Source of the DNA: Pisaster brevispinus
Lineage: Eukaryota > Echinodermata > Asteroidea > Forcipulatida > Asteriidae
Reading direction: 5' to 3'
DNA length: 64,000 bases
Assembly: GCA_023634235.1 (NCBI GenBank)
Contig: JAMKCF010000008.1
Location: forward strand, 15,053,627-15,117,626
Numbering within the stretch: the first letter of the stretch is position 1; every line of letters begins with the position of its first letter. Below the pieces are notes generated by a model. The model saw only the letters and a list, made by a program, of their open reading frames with translations. It was not told the origin of the DNA and did not search any database. Positions 48,821 through 58,818 of this stretch are shown here, in pieces. Both the position numbers and the translations under genes were made by a program.

Positions 48821-49350
48821 CCCCTCCGAGCAGCCACAGGAAAAAAAGTACACGCTGGATCCAATGGGCGCGATCGGATGAGATTGTATTACGGGTAAAT
48901 AACTGTGTTTGGAAGCACCGTTCTTGTTCTTATGGTCTGAACAGATGAATGGCACCTATTATCTAATATACCCCCCCCCCCCCCCAACTACCACCACCAT
49001 AATAGCCTGATGTTATAGTCCAGCATTATTTGCATATGCTTTGATGTCATGTGCTGGGCCACTAACAGTAGGATTTTTTGTGCACATTATAATGGGTCCA
49101 TATAGACTAATCTGCCATCCCACACTATTTGTCAACCTCTGAGTTTACCCACCCAGAAATCACTAAAGTATATGAAAGAGTGATGTTTACGGGGTAGTTC
49201 AAAAAAACAATCAGCAAAATTGATCCACACATTTTGTAGTTATTAAAACAAGTATGAATAATAGTGGCTTCTTATATAGCGCTCAAATCCGTCACTCAGT
49301 GACGCTCATGGCGCTTCAACAATATTTCCCCTGCATGCATTCCCCTGCAT

Positions 49351-49779
49351 AATAATAATAATAATATATTGTATTTGTATAGCGCCTACTGCAGGCCAGC
49401 CTCTAAGTGCTTAACATTCAGTATTTCCTGCAAGGTATTTGGGGCTACGTTTTGAAGTATGAGACCTACTCCTTTACATAGCACCTTGTAATGGTTTACA
49501 AGGTGCTGTGGCGCAATATGCAGCCGATCAAACCAGGAACACCGGGGCGGACCCCTTCTCTTTTCGATAAGTGCACTGGGTTCTTTTTCGTGCGTTACAC
49601 AACACACGGGACCAACGGCTTTACGTCCCATCCGAAGGACGAAGCAATCATGGTTAAGTGTCTTGCTTAAGGACACAGGTGTCACGACCGGGGCTCGAAC
49701 CCACACTCTGCTGATCAGAAACACCAGAGCTTGAGTCCAGTGATCTTATCCACTCGGCCACGACACGCCACATAAGTTT
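49351..49779 (-). repeat. Full-length tRNA-derived SINE, right arm only
   Basis: Read on the reverse strand, box A 'tggccgagtgg' (49750-49760) is followed by box B 'ggttcgagccc' (49691-49701). Then comes a body with 'cttcgtccttcggatggga', and a 3' tail 'gcgctatacaaatacaata' ending in (att)n. 'tgcat' flanks both sides. The left arm lacks the insertion at the matching place near 39990-39997. Confidence 0.85.
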
Positions 49780-50678
49780 TGCATGAAGTTGGTCCTCCCG
49801 CCCGCGCCCCTCGGCTGCTCCGAGGGTTACACAGATATTATTATTTTGTTGGAATGCATGCACTTAAAGGAGCATTACAGGATTGGTAAGAAAACAAATC
49901 GTCTAAGATCACAGATTTACATAAAACTTACACGGTCTAATGATGATGATAGTAGAAAACATCCCTTGAAATATTTTTGTCTGAAATGTCGTATTTGATG
50001 AGAAATTAATAAAACTAATTTCCCGTTTGGAGTTTATCGCTCAGTGAGCGTTTTATTAATTTTTTTAATCGATTTCGTAGATGTTGTTGTTCTTGTCATG
50101 TCCAAGTCATTGTCTGTCATAGGGAAAAGCATAAAAGCACCATGCTTCACTTTTCCCCCCACATATTGGCTATTGCTGTTTGATTATAGGTTTTTTGAAA
50201 TGTTCAAAGATTGTTTTTAATTTTTTTTTTTTTTTTTTAATTTTAGTCATTAATCACAATAAAATTATAATGTTATTGTAAATAACCTGTATTATTAAAT
50301 TGAATTGAAATGAATTGAAAACAAATTTATCTTACCATGTTTAGTACCGGTAATGATTCTGATCGCTCACAGAATGTTTTTCTTCTACTCTCATCCTCCG
50401 TAAAAGTTAATTAAATTCACTATCTGAAAAATACAGATAAAAAAGTGTTTGAAAAGATAATGCATCACTTGACGTCAAACAGAGACGCAACTAGGGGAAA
50501 CATTTCAGGGCGGGGGGGGGGGGGTGGTGCAGCGTTTTTTTATGGGGCACTTGTGATCTTTTAAAACGTTCACGTTATGTCATTTACTTCCTTTATTTAT
50601 TGATGTTACAATCTGACGTGGAGGTACAAACATATAAATTGTGGAAGTGTCAATAAATATATAAATCGTTTTAACACA

Positions 50679-51054
50679 TTAATAGGCGCAAGGTCATTGC
50701 TGGTAATTACCTTACATAAACATGTACTTTTTGGGGTAAATTCACCCCCGCCCCCTCTCAATTTGAAATACGTTTGTGAGAAGCAAGACACTCGAATAAT
50801 AATAGTAATGGATTTTTTATCAAACATACGACTGAGGTAGACAAAAATGTAAACAACCATTTTTTGAAAACAGGTGGATCTGCCCTTTTACAGCGCTGGC
50901 GTAACTGAGGAAGGGATACGGCGGTGTGCCCCTATTGATATCCATGTCCCCCATTAATGTGTGCCCCGGTGCCTTCCATTGGAATTCTAGACTTTTGAAA
51001 TTACAAATGGCCAGAATAAAATTTTTACATTTTATACGCTTTTATGCAGTAACT
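50679..51054 (+). repeat. 376-bp segment, left-arm copy (flipped relative to partner)
   Basis: It begins 'ttaataggcgcaaggtcatt' and ends 'tttatgcagtaact'. In a palindrome its partner should read as the reverse complement. At 55695-56070 it reads in the same direction and has the same length, while the sequences on both sides are properly inverted. Confidence 0.9.
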
Positions 51055-51533
51055 TTAACATGTATCCACTATGGGACCATTAACGTAAACTCGACATTGA
51101 AATAACAGTAATTATCTCGGATTGACGAGACAAGTCGGTTCTCATCGGGTAGACGTTTCCTAGAGACAGGTACTGGTCCCCTCATTGCTTGATTCCGCTC
51201 TGAACTTCCACCGGTAAAAATGGTAAAGATGAGTCAACCAGAGGACCCGGTACCCAGTTGAAAAGAAGATCGCTTCTTAAAAACATATCGTTCGTTTATA
51301 GAGTTTTAGGTTTTGAGTTTGTTTGTCTCTTGTCGTTGTTCGATGTCGTGCTTATACCTTTCTGGAATGTTTTCTGAATATAATAATAACTCCCTTAAAA
51401 AAAAGATATGCAAGTTCGCTCCGAACAAGTTTAAAAGTCACTCTTGGTATAAGTGGCTACAAGAAGAAAGTATTTCAGATGAAAATAACTCAGGGGAGCT
51501 GAAGGTAGGAATTGATATTCCTCTTAAAACAGT

Positions 51534-51688
51534 CTAGATTGTATAGGATCGAGGGAAACATGCACCAGGCAGGGAGTTCCAAAGAAATGCAGAACGTGCA
51601 ATAAAGCTGTTGGCATGGGTCTTTGTTCTACATCCCAGCAGAAAGGGGTGTATGGATGAAAACAAACAGAGAGCCTGTGGCATTTGTT
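51534..51688 (-). pseudogene. LINE-like reverse transcriptase C-terminal tail, left arm
   Basis: The reverse strand encodes about 50 residues ending ...SFIARSAFLWNSLPG... then stop. The 'LWNSLP' block preceded by a Ser-Phe-x-x-Arg run is the usual C-terminal end of reverse transcriptase proteins in many animal non-LTR retrotransposons. Upstream polymerase motifs are absent, so it is a 5'-truncated relic. The mirror copy is at 55050-55202. Confidence 0.6.
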
Positions 51689-51835
51689 ATGATTTAGAAA
51701 TCAAAAGATTTAATGCTCTTGACATTCCTGCCAAAGGAAATTCTCAATAGACATTCTTACAGTATGCGGGATAATGTGGCCACCTTATCACATGCCTTTT
51801 CTTTTTACGGTTTCCGTGAGACCTGGGGCCGATTT

Positions 51836-51950
51836 CACAAAGAGCTAAGATTGATCTTAAGTGTGGTGTCACAATAAAAATCGCTATGGTGATATTGGAA
51901 ACTCAACATAAGATGAATCTTAGTCCTTTGTGAAACCGAGGCCTGGTTCA
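51836..51950. repeat. Foldback MITE, left-arm copy
   Basis: 'ggccgatttcacaaagagct' at one end pairs with 'cctttgtgaaaccgaggcc' at the other. Inner blocks 'aagattgatctta' and 'aagatgaatctta' are also mirrored. Its partner in the right arm is 54797-54907. Confidence 0.75.
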
Positions 51951-52390
51951 GAGAAAGCCTCCTTTGTACATATTGTTGTATTCCTCACGTACTCGTAAGC
52001 TTCGACGCAGGGCGGCCATGTTTGTTGAGGGATCTCTCGAGGTTTCGATGGTGTTCACTGAAACTGAACGCACATCTTCATCATCTATGGGCAGTTATAG
52101 CTAGCGAGCCGTACAGCCGTGTTTTGCACGGCCAGTTTTCGATGAACGTTCGCTGGGTGGGGGGAACCTTGTTTTAAAGTTTCCTCCGCGATGCCACCGA
52201 ATAATGTGCCTTGTGTGTTTCGTTGATTTTTCATTAATGTTGAACATAAATGCTCGTTGAATTGCGAAGACGACGATGCAAAAGAAGTTCTGGTATATTA
52301 GATCCTCAAATCAGGAATTCATTGATATGGTTATTGATGAAATTTCTGATTGCTTATGACGATTATTATGTAATATATATTTTTTTAAAA

Positions 52391-52487
52391 GATCGGCCTT
52401 TATGTTATTGGGCAGTTACATTCAATAAGCCTTTTGCAAGGTAGACTTTGAGTAATGTCTGGTTAGGCATATGTATATATGACTCAA
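52391..52487 (+). repeat. Segment shared with IR1 loop-proximal arms
   Basis: 'agatcggcctttatgttatt' with 'tttgagtaatgtctggttag' matches 45142-45239 (same strand) and the complement of 46640-46735. It resembles the right IR1 version slightly better. Confidence 0.85.
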
Positions 52488-52493
52488 CAACAA

Positions 52494-52546
<53 letters not shown>

Positions 52547-52900
52547 GCGGCGGCGGCGGCGGCGGCAACAACAACAGCGGCAACAACAGCGGCAACGGCA
52601 ACGGCAACGGCAACGGCGAAGGCAACAGCAACAGCAACGGCAACAGCAACGGCAACAGCAACAGCAACGGCAACAGCAACGGCAACAGCAACAGCAACAG
52701 CAACAGCAACAACAACAAAACACCACCACAACAACAACAAACACCACCCCAACAACAACAACACCACCACAAAAACAACACCACAAAAACAACACCATAA
52801 AAACAAACAAACAAACAAACACCCCAACACCCACCCCAACAAACAAACAAACAAACAGCCAGCCAGCCAGACAGACAGCCAGCCAGACAGACAGCCCTCC
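52485..52900 (+). repeat. Long compound CAA/CAG microsatellite
   Basis: Pure CAG units (about 52497-52544), then GGC units, then mixed CAA/CGG/CAG triplets to about 52730. ACC/AAC- and AAAC/CCAG-type repeats follow. It stays open in all six frames as poly-Gln, poly-Ala, poly-Leu or poly-Cys, which is a property of the repeat, not a gene. Confidence 0.95.
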
Positions 52901-53059
52901 ATATGAGAGCGACATTGTGGGCTTTCCCCAAGTGTTGTCTTTGATCCCTTTTCTTTAATCTTTTCTGTTAAAAACATTGTGGGCTTCACCCCACAATGTC
53001 AATAAAAAGCCACAAGTACAGTTCCTACCTAAAACTCACCCCACAATGTCTATCTCGTA

Positions 53060-53175
53060 CGCCCAGCCCGACAGCCCGACAGCCCGACAGACAGACAGCC
53101 CGACAGACCGACAGACAGACAGACAAACAGACAAACAAACACCCCAACACCCCCAACAAACAAACAAACAAAAGT
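53060..53175 (+). repeat. (CAGA/CAGCCCGA)n array
   Basis: Tandem 'cagcccga' and 'cagacaga' units pass into 'caaacaaa'. The order resembles the preceding array's end, with 'caccccacaatgtc' twice between them (52985 and 53037), so the two arrays may be one duplicated block. Confidence 0.8.
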
Positions 53176-53580
53176 TCAAATTTAAACAATGACGAAGGAA
53201 GTCATTGTACACAATTAGAGGTGAGTAAACAAGAGCTTGTGAATTGAAATAGAGGCAGATGATGAGAAATGTGTTTGTCATCACTCAGTGTGGAACTATG
53301 AGGAGCGGTGCGGGCTGGTAGATCAATCAGAGGAGAAACCAAATGCGGAGTTCGTTGGAATAAAATGGTGTTCACAAAATCATCTGTGGGCTGATGCTGA
53401 GAACGATTAAGGCAATACAGAATGGAACCTCCCATTTTATAACACAGATTGTTTTTTTTTTTAAAGCAAGTTACTGTATCAAGACAGGAGTCAAAATGCT
53501 GCCGGAAGTTAGTAACCAGGAGCCACGTGATCTTTTCCTACAGTCACGAGCAAGTTCCATGGTACTGCCTCACACTGCCG

Positions 53581-53757
53581 AATAGACCTTATGCATTGAC
53601 GTCATCCAGCCGCCATCTTAGAGGTAAAACGGTGACGAAACAATGGAAGCGCACATATTTGTACGCGCGACGCACAGGATTGGCCAATGAACAACCTCCT
53701 TTTGACCTCTAGGCGAGGGCGCCCTACTGAAATGACGTCATGTGCATAAGGTCTATT
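53581..53757. repeat. Palindromic MITE, 177 bp
   Basis: The terminal repeats 'aatagaccttatgca' and 'tgcataaggtctatt' are exact. 'tgacgtcat' lies just inside both ends. Located within the IR2 spacer. Confidence 0.9.
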
Positions 53758-54796
53758 CTCGAATTCTGCACGTACGGCCCATAGAATCACACGGTTTACA
53801 GGAAACCGTAAGCACATGAATCTGTGGTAAGCAGAGCCAGAGATTGGGCCCATTCAGTTATTTAGCTTGGATTTGAACAGTGGGACTGCAACTTGTTTTC
53901 ACCGAAAATCCACGCAGAGCGCAAACCACAAGCACACTCTTTAATTAATTATCTTGAAAATAAATGTGTTTATCAATTGTTTAAAGGCTGAGTGTGCACT
54001 AAATGTGGGTGTCGTTGTAGGCTGCTAGTAATACTTTTGTAAGGATGAATTTGTCCCCCTTCTTTTTCGACTGATGATTCCCAAAAATGTATTGATTTAT
54101 GTTCAGTGATCTTCTGTCATGGGGGCTGAAGAATTTAAACTGAAACTTTGTTTGTGTTTTAATTAATAGGGGCTTCCCTAAACTTGGTTTGGTTTGTTTT
54201 GTTTTTTTGCTGGACGGACTAAAATCAAACTTAACTCATCCGCATTTTTTTTGTCATGGGCCCGCAAGTGTGATGTGCATATTTTGAAAAGTGTGGGGGA
54301 AAAGACGAAAGCGGGAGTTCGCAAAACTGCATGATGAGCAATCGTCATAGCCTAAATTGTGTCCGTATAAGCGGTGGTATTTTCATCAATAACCATATCA
54401 ATGAATTCCTGATTTGAGGATCTAATATACCAGAACTTCTTTTGCATCGTCGTCTTCGCAATTCAACGAGCATTTATGTTCAACATTAATGAAAAATCAA
54501 CGAAACACACAAGGCACATTATTCGGTGGCATCGCGGAGGAAACTTTAAAACAAGGTTCCCCCCCACCCAGCGAACGTTCATCGAAAACTGGCCGTGCAA
54601 AACACGGCTGTACGGCTCGCTAGCTATAACTGCCCATAGATGATGAAGATGTGCGTTCAGTTTCAGTGAACACGGACCCAAAATCCATCGAAACCTCGAG
54701 AGATCCCTCAACAAACATGGCCGCCCTGCGTCGAAGCTTACGAGTACGTGAGGAATACAACAATATGTACAAAGGAGGCTTTCTCTGAACCAGGCC

Positions 54797-54907
54797 TCGG
54801 TTTCACAAAGGACTAAGATTCATCTTATGTTGAGTTTCCAATATCACCATAGCGATTTTTATTGTGACACCACACTTAAGATCAATCTTAGCTCTTTGTG
54901 AAATCGG
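54797..54907. repeat. Foldback MITE, right-arm copy
   Basis: Mirror copy of 51836-51950, with ends 'ggcctcggtttcacaaagg' and 'ctttgtgaaatcggccc'. Confidence 0.75.
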
Positions 54908-55049
54908 CCCCAGGTCTCACGGAAACCGTAAAAAGAAAAGGCATGTGATAAGGTGGCCACATTATCCCGCATACTGTAAGAATGTCTATTGAGAATTTCC
55001 TTTGGCAGGAATGTCAAGAGCATTAAATCTTTTGATTTCTAAATCATAA

Positions 55050-55202
55050 CAAATGCCACAGGCTTTCTGTTTGTTTTCATCCATACACCCCTTTCTGCTG
55101 GGATGTAGAACAAAGACCCATGCCAACAGCTTTATTGCACGTTCTGCATTTCTTTGGAACTCCCTGCCTGGTGCATGTTTCCCTCGATCCTATACAATCT
55201 AG
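55050..55202 (+). pseudogene. LINE-like reverse transcriptase C-terminal tail, right arm
   Basis: Mirror of 51534-51688. The frame opens after a stop at 55047-55049 and ends at TAG 55200-55202 with ARSAFLWNSLPG near the end. Catalytic motifs are absent. A further diverged trace of the same 3' end may lie at 61530-61575. Confidence 0.6.
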
Positions 55203-55694
55203 ACTGTTTTAAGAGGAATATCAATTCCTACCTTCAGCTCCCCTGAGTTATTTTCATCTGAAATACTTTCTTCTTGTAGCCACTTATACCAAGAGTGACT
55301 TTTAAACTTGTTCGGAGCGAACTTGCATATCTTTTTTTAAAGGGAGTTATTATTAATATATTCAGAAAACATTCCAGAAAGGTATAAGCACGACATCGAA
55401 CAACGACAAGAGACAAACAAACTCAAAACCTAAAACTCTATAAACGAACGATATGTTTTTACAAGAAGCGATCTTCTTTTCAACTGGGTACCGGGTCCTC
55501 TGGTTGACTCATCTTTACCATTTTTACCGGTGGAAGTTCAGAGCGGAATCAAGCAATGGTGGGGGGGGGGGGGGGACCAGTACCTGTCTCTAGGAAACGT
55601 CTACCCGATGAGAACCGGCTTGTCTCGTCAATCCGAGATAATTACTGTTATTTCAATGTCGAGTTTACGTTAATGGTCCCATAGTGGATACATG

Positions 55695-56070
55695 TTAATA
55701 GGCGCAAGGTCATTGCTGGTAATTACTTTACATAAACATGTATTTTTTGAGGTCAATTCACCCCCGCCCCCTCTCAATTTGAAATACGTTTGTGAGAAGC
55801 AAGACACTCGAATAATAATAGTAATGGATTTTTTATCAAACATACGACAGAGGCAGACAAAAATGTTAACAACCATTTTTTGAAAACAGGTGGATCTGCC
55901 CTTTTACAGCTGTGGCCTAACTGAGGAAGGGATACGGCGGTGTGCCCCTATTGATATCCATGTCCCCCATTAATGTGTGCCCCGGTGCCTTCCATTGGAA
56001 TTCTAGACTTTTGAAATTACAAATGGCCAGAATTACATTTTTACATTTTATACGCTTTTATGCAGTAACT
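55695..56070 (+). repeat. 376-bp segment, right-arm copy
   Basis: Same orientation as 50679-51054 despite lying in the opposite arm. Left flank 'ggatacatg' and right flank 'gtgttaaaacg' are the correctly inverted flanks. Confidence 0.9.
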
Positions 56071-56704
56071 GTGTTAAAACGATTTATATATGTATTGACA
56101 CTTCCACAATTTATATGTTTTTACCTCCACGTCAGATTATAACATCAATATATAAAGGAAGTAAATGACATAACGTGAACGTTTTAAAAGATCACAAGTG
56201 CCCCATAAAAAACGCTGCACCACCCCCTCCCCCCGCCCTGAAATGTTTCCCCTAGTTGCGTCTCTGTTTGACGTCAAGTGATGCATTATCTTTTCAAATA
56301 CTTTTTCATCTGTATTTTTCAGATAGTGAATTTAATTAACTTTTACGGAGGATGAGAGTAGAAGAAAAACATTCTGTGAGCGATCAGAATCATTACCGGT
56401 ACTAAACATGGTTAGATAAATTTGTTTTCAATTCATTTCAATTCAATTTAATAATACAGGTTATTTACAATAACATTATAATTTTATTGTGATTAATGAC
56501 TAAAATAAAATAAAAAAATAAATAAATAAAAAACAATCTTTGAACATTTTTAAAAACCTATAATCATACAGCAATAGCCAATATGTGGGGGAAAAAGTGA
56601 AGCATGGTGCTTTTATGCTTTTCCCTATGACAGACAATGACTTGGACATGACAAGAACAACAACAAAACAATGACAGAGACCAGATGGATACATGTAAGA
56701 TGAC

Positions 56705-56787
56705 TATACTAAAAACAACCTTTTTTGTAAGAATCATATGCACGTATAGGCTCTATACAAATACCAAAAAAGGTTCCTTTTAGTATA
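56705..56787. repeat. 83-bp hairpin just outside IR2
   Basis: 'tatactaaaa' with 'aaccttttttg' pairs with 'caaaaaaggtt' and 'ttttagtata', leaving a loop of about 35 bases. It starts 40 bases after the outer end of IR2. Confidence 0.75.
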
Positions 56788-56929
56788 CATTCAACAAATA
56801 ATGTTAAAGTTATATATTGTTATTTATATCCTTTCCCGCCCATAATTTAATTGCTCACTCTGCATTTACGTCATATTTTCGTCATTGTTTTTGTTTCGTC
56901 CCTGTCTTATGTCAAAAGTAACGTTAAGG

Positions 56930-57150
56930 CCTTGTCACACGAGGCAACTTTTCCAGGCAACTTGGAGGCAATCAACCACAGTGTACGCCACAGGACCACT
57001 TTAGAAGCACAGGAGTCATTTTTTCAAACAATGTCTTACAATCCCTAAGAAAAATATGTGAACATTTAAATGTGAATGCCTTTTCTTCTTGGAGATTGCC
57101 TGGAACTGGTTGCCTGTAAGTTGCCCCGTGTGACATGGCCCTACGTTGCT
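56930..57150. repeat. Palindromic MITE, about 220 bp
   Basis: 'ggccttgtcacacgaggcaa' at the left mirrors 'cccgtgtgacatggcc' at the right. Inner 'ggcaacttggaggcaatc' mirrors 'gattgcctggaactggttgc'. Confidence 0.75.
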
Positions 57151-58818
57151 CATAAAACGTCATAAATTGGAATTGTAGGGAAAAACTTCTGTGGTTGATT
57201 AGAACCATGACAGGTGCAAAACACTGTAAGATAGTTGCTATCGCATATTTCATTTCCGACTCCTAAATTTAAATTTTAATGATTACTATGCGTTTACGTT
57301 TTCCTGAAGGGAAACTATAATTACAGTTATTCTGTTTAGCTGTCGATGATTTCATTTAAATGGTCGCCCATTAATTGACGGGAAACAATTCGTAGGGTAT
57401 CAGGGGTAACCCCTACCGGGTTCTCTTTCGTTAATCGGTTGCCGGGTGGCAATTAATGTTAAATGTTGTTGCGGTTCCGCTATTCCCCAAAAGTAATTTG
57501 TTTCCTCAAGCCCGAGTAATCAATGGAATACTCCCGTGTGTTTGTTCCACGCACCCAATTAGTCCGAACGTCTCTCTCTCCGTCACCTCCATCAAGTCAT
57601 GAAGCAACTTTTTCTTGTTCGCCCCCATTCCTATCCGAGCCCACCTACCCCAATCCCTCAGTGTAATAAGTTAACTATTAGTCCAGTTGATGTGTTTTTC
57701 TTTATATTTGGCTATATTTCATCATTTTGTTTAATTAGAACCACCTGTAAAATATCTCCCCATCTTCAAACTCCCTAGACAGCCCTCTGCTTTTGCTCAA
57801 ACTTTGCCCATGTAACCAATGAACTTAATCCAAAATACAGGCAGTTCAGCCAAATAATGATGTGCTTGTTGTGTCTTGTTGCAACTTGTTTGCACATCAT
57901 TATTTCCGTATTTACCCCTTGAAGGCAATGTTTAAAATGTTGTTTCTGTGAATTAATAAGTAATGTTTTTCCCACGTGGGGGTGGGTGGGGGCATGAACA
58001 ACTATATTTTGCGTCCTGTGCCCGTCTTGACACCAAGGTCAAAGGCTGCTGTATTGCCCTCAACGAAAGCGTAGACAAGAAATCTGCGAAGTCATGTTTG
58101 CACTCGTCAATTTCTCAGTTTAAATAAACAGATAAAATCTCCAGTGTATTGCCTTTTAAAATGTTCCCCAGAAATTCTAAAGGATCCAAGGTGCTTCTCC
58201 CCTCGTCGGCACCAGTCAAACTTGTCCCGTCACCCCCCCCCCCCTGGTATTTTTTGTTGTTATTTTGGTTTTTCTACAAAGGCACACAAATGTAAGATTG
58301 TAAGATTTGGGGAAATGTAAGATTGTAAGATTTGGGGAAAAGGAATACTTTATGTTCAATCGGACTAGCATTACGAGGAAAGAACACAACTTTCTTTGAA
58401 ACCGAAACATTCTCCAGATGCAAAGCAAATATGTTAGAACTGGACTATTAGGTTTTTACTCAATCATAGGATGTGCTTTTCCCCTGGTACGGAATAGCCA
58501 ACGTGTCAGTCTCGTCATGATATTATGATGTCATTAAAATGGCTGTAATACAAAATAGGGGAAATGCGTGTTTTTGCTCCGAGCCTTTTTCGCCTTTTTT
58601 TATTGCATCAACTTTCATATGCATTTCCGTGAATAATTAGCGCATCACTGACAAGTCAAATGTCTACAAAATAAGGGGAACGCGCATCTCTGAACCATAA
58701 CCATTTGCTCTTTTGGTAGTCAGCTGCATCGAAACGAAGCAAACGAGACTTCAGCTAGCCAGAACTTCGCGGTAGTTTATCTCAAAGCTTTGAAAAGTCC
58801 AACAGTTTGTGATTCACG
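57151..58818. promoter_or_regulatory. Upstream region of the astacin-like gene
   Basis: No coding exon is recognised. 57350-57500 has several TAATT/ATTAA words among GC-richer unique sequence and could be regulatory. A tandem 24-bp duplication ('gtaagattgtaagatttggg') lies at about 58291-58339. No convincing TATA box precedes the start codon. The leader just before 58819 is unique sequence. Confidence 0.3.

Larger units (their letters stand above)
39698..50082. repeat. Giant imperfect palindrome IR1
   Basis: The left arm 39698-45409 is the reverse complement of the right arm 46468-50082, around a spacer of 1058 bp. Colinear blocks (left/right) are 39698-40525/48820-50082, 41848-42724/47584-48532, 44606-45092/47101-47594 and 45084-45409/46468-46788. 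After arm-specific insertions are removed, each arm is about 2.5 kb. The outer ends read 'atctacgaaatcgatt' and 'aatcgatttcgtagat'. Three open frames (71, 83 and 105 codons) translate identically from both arms, so parts are nearly identical. No transposase or replication gene is seen. It could be a foldback element, a rearranged duplication or an assembly product. Confidence 0.9.
52343..54380. other. Spacer (loop) of IR2
   Basis: It begins with ~100 bases related to the IR1 arm ends (52391-52487). A long CAA/CAG/GGC triplet tract, two CAGA/CCAG/AAAC-type arrays (52800-52900 and 53065-53175) and a MITE follow. No host gene is recognised. Confidence 0.7.
50083..56664. repeat. Giant imperfect palindrome IR2
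   Basis: The left arm 50083-52342 is the reverse complement of the right arm 54381-56664, with a 2038-bp spacer. It starts one base after IR1 ends. Outer ends are 'gttgttgttcttgt' and 'acaagaacaacaac'. The arms contain a LINE-like reverse transcriptase tail, a foldback MITE and a 376-bp segment that breaks the inverted symmetry. No transposase, integrase or replication gene is recognisable. No target duplication was found around IR2 alone or around IR1 plus IR2. Confidence 0.9.

Noticed and set aside
49351..49779. Functional tRNA gene
   Set aside because: Box A and B are present, but the cloverleaf does not close, and a SINE body and tail follow.
52405..52989. Long open frames on both strands (up to 194 codons) rich in Gln, Ala, Leu, Val or Cys
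   Set aside because: They are translations of the CAA/CAG/GGC microsatellite, which stays open in every frame. No non-repetitive conserved part is present.
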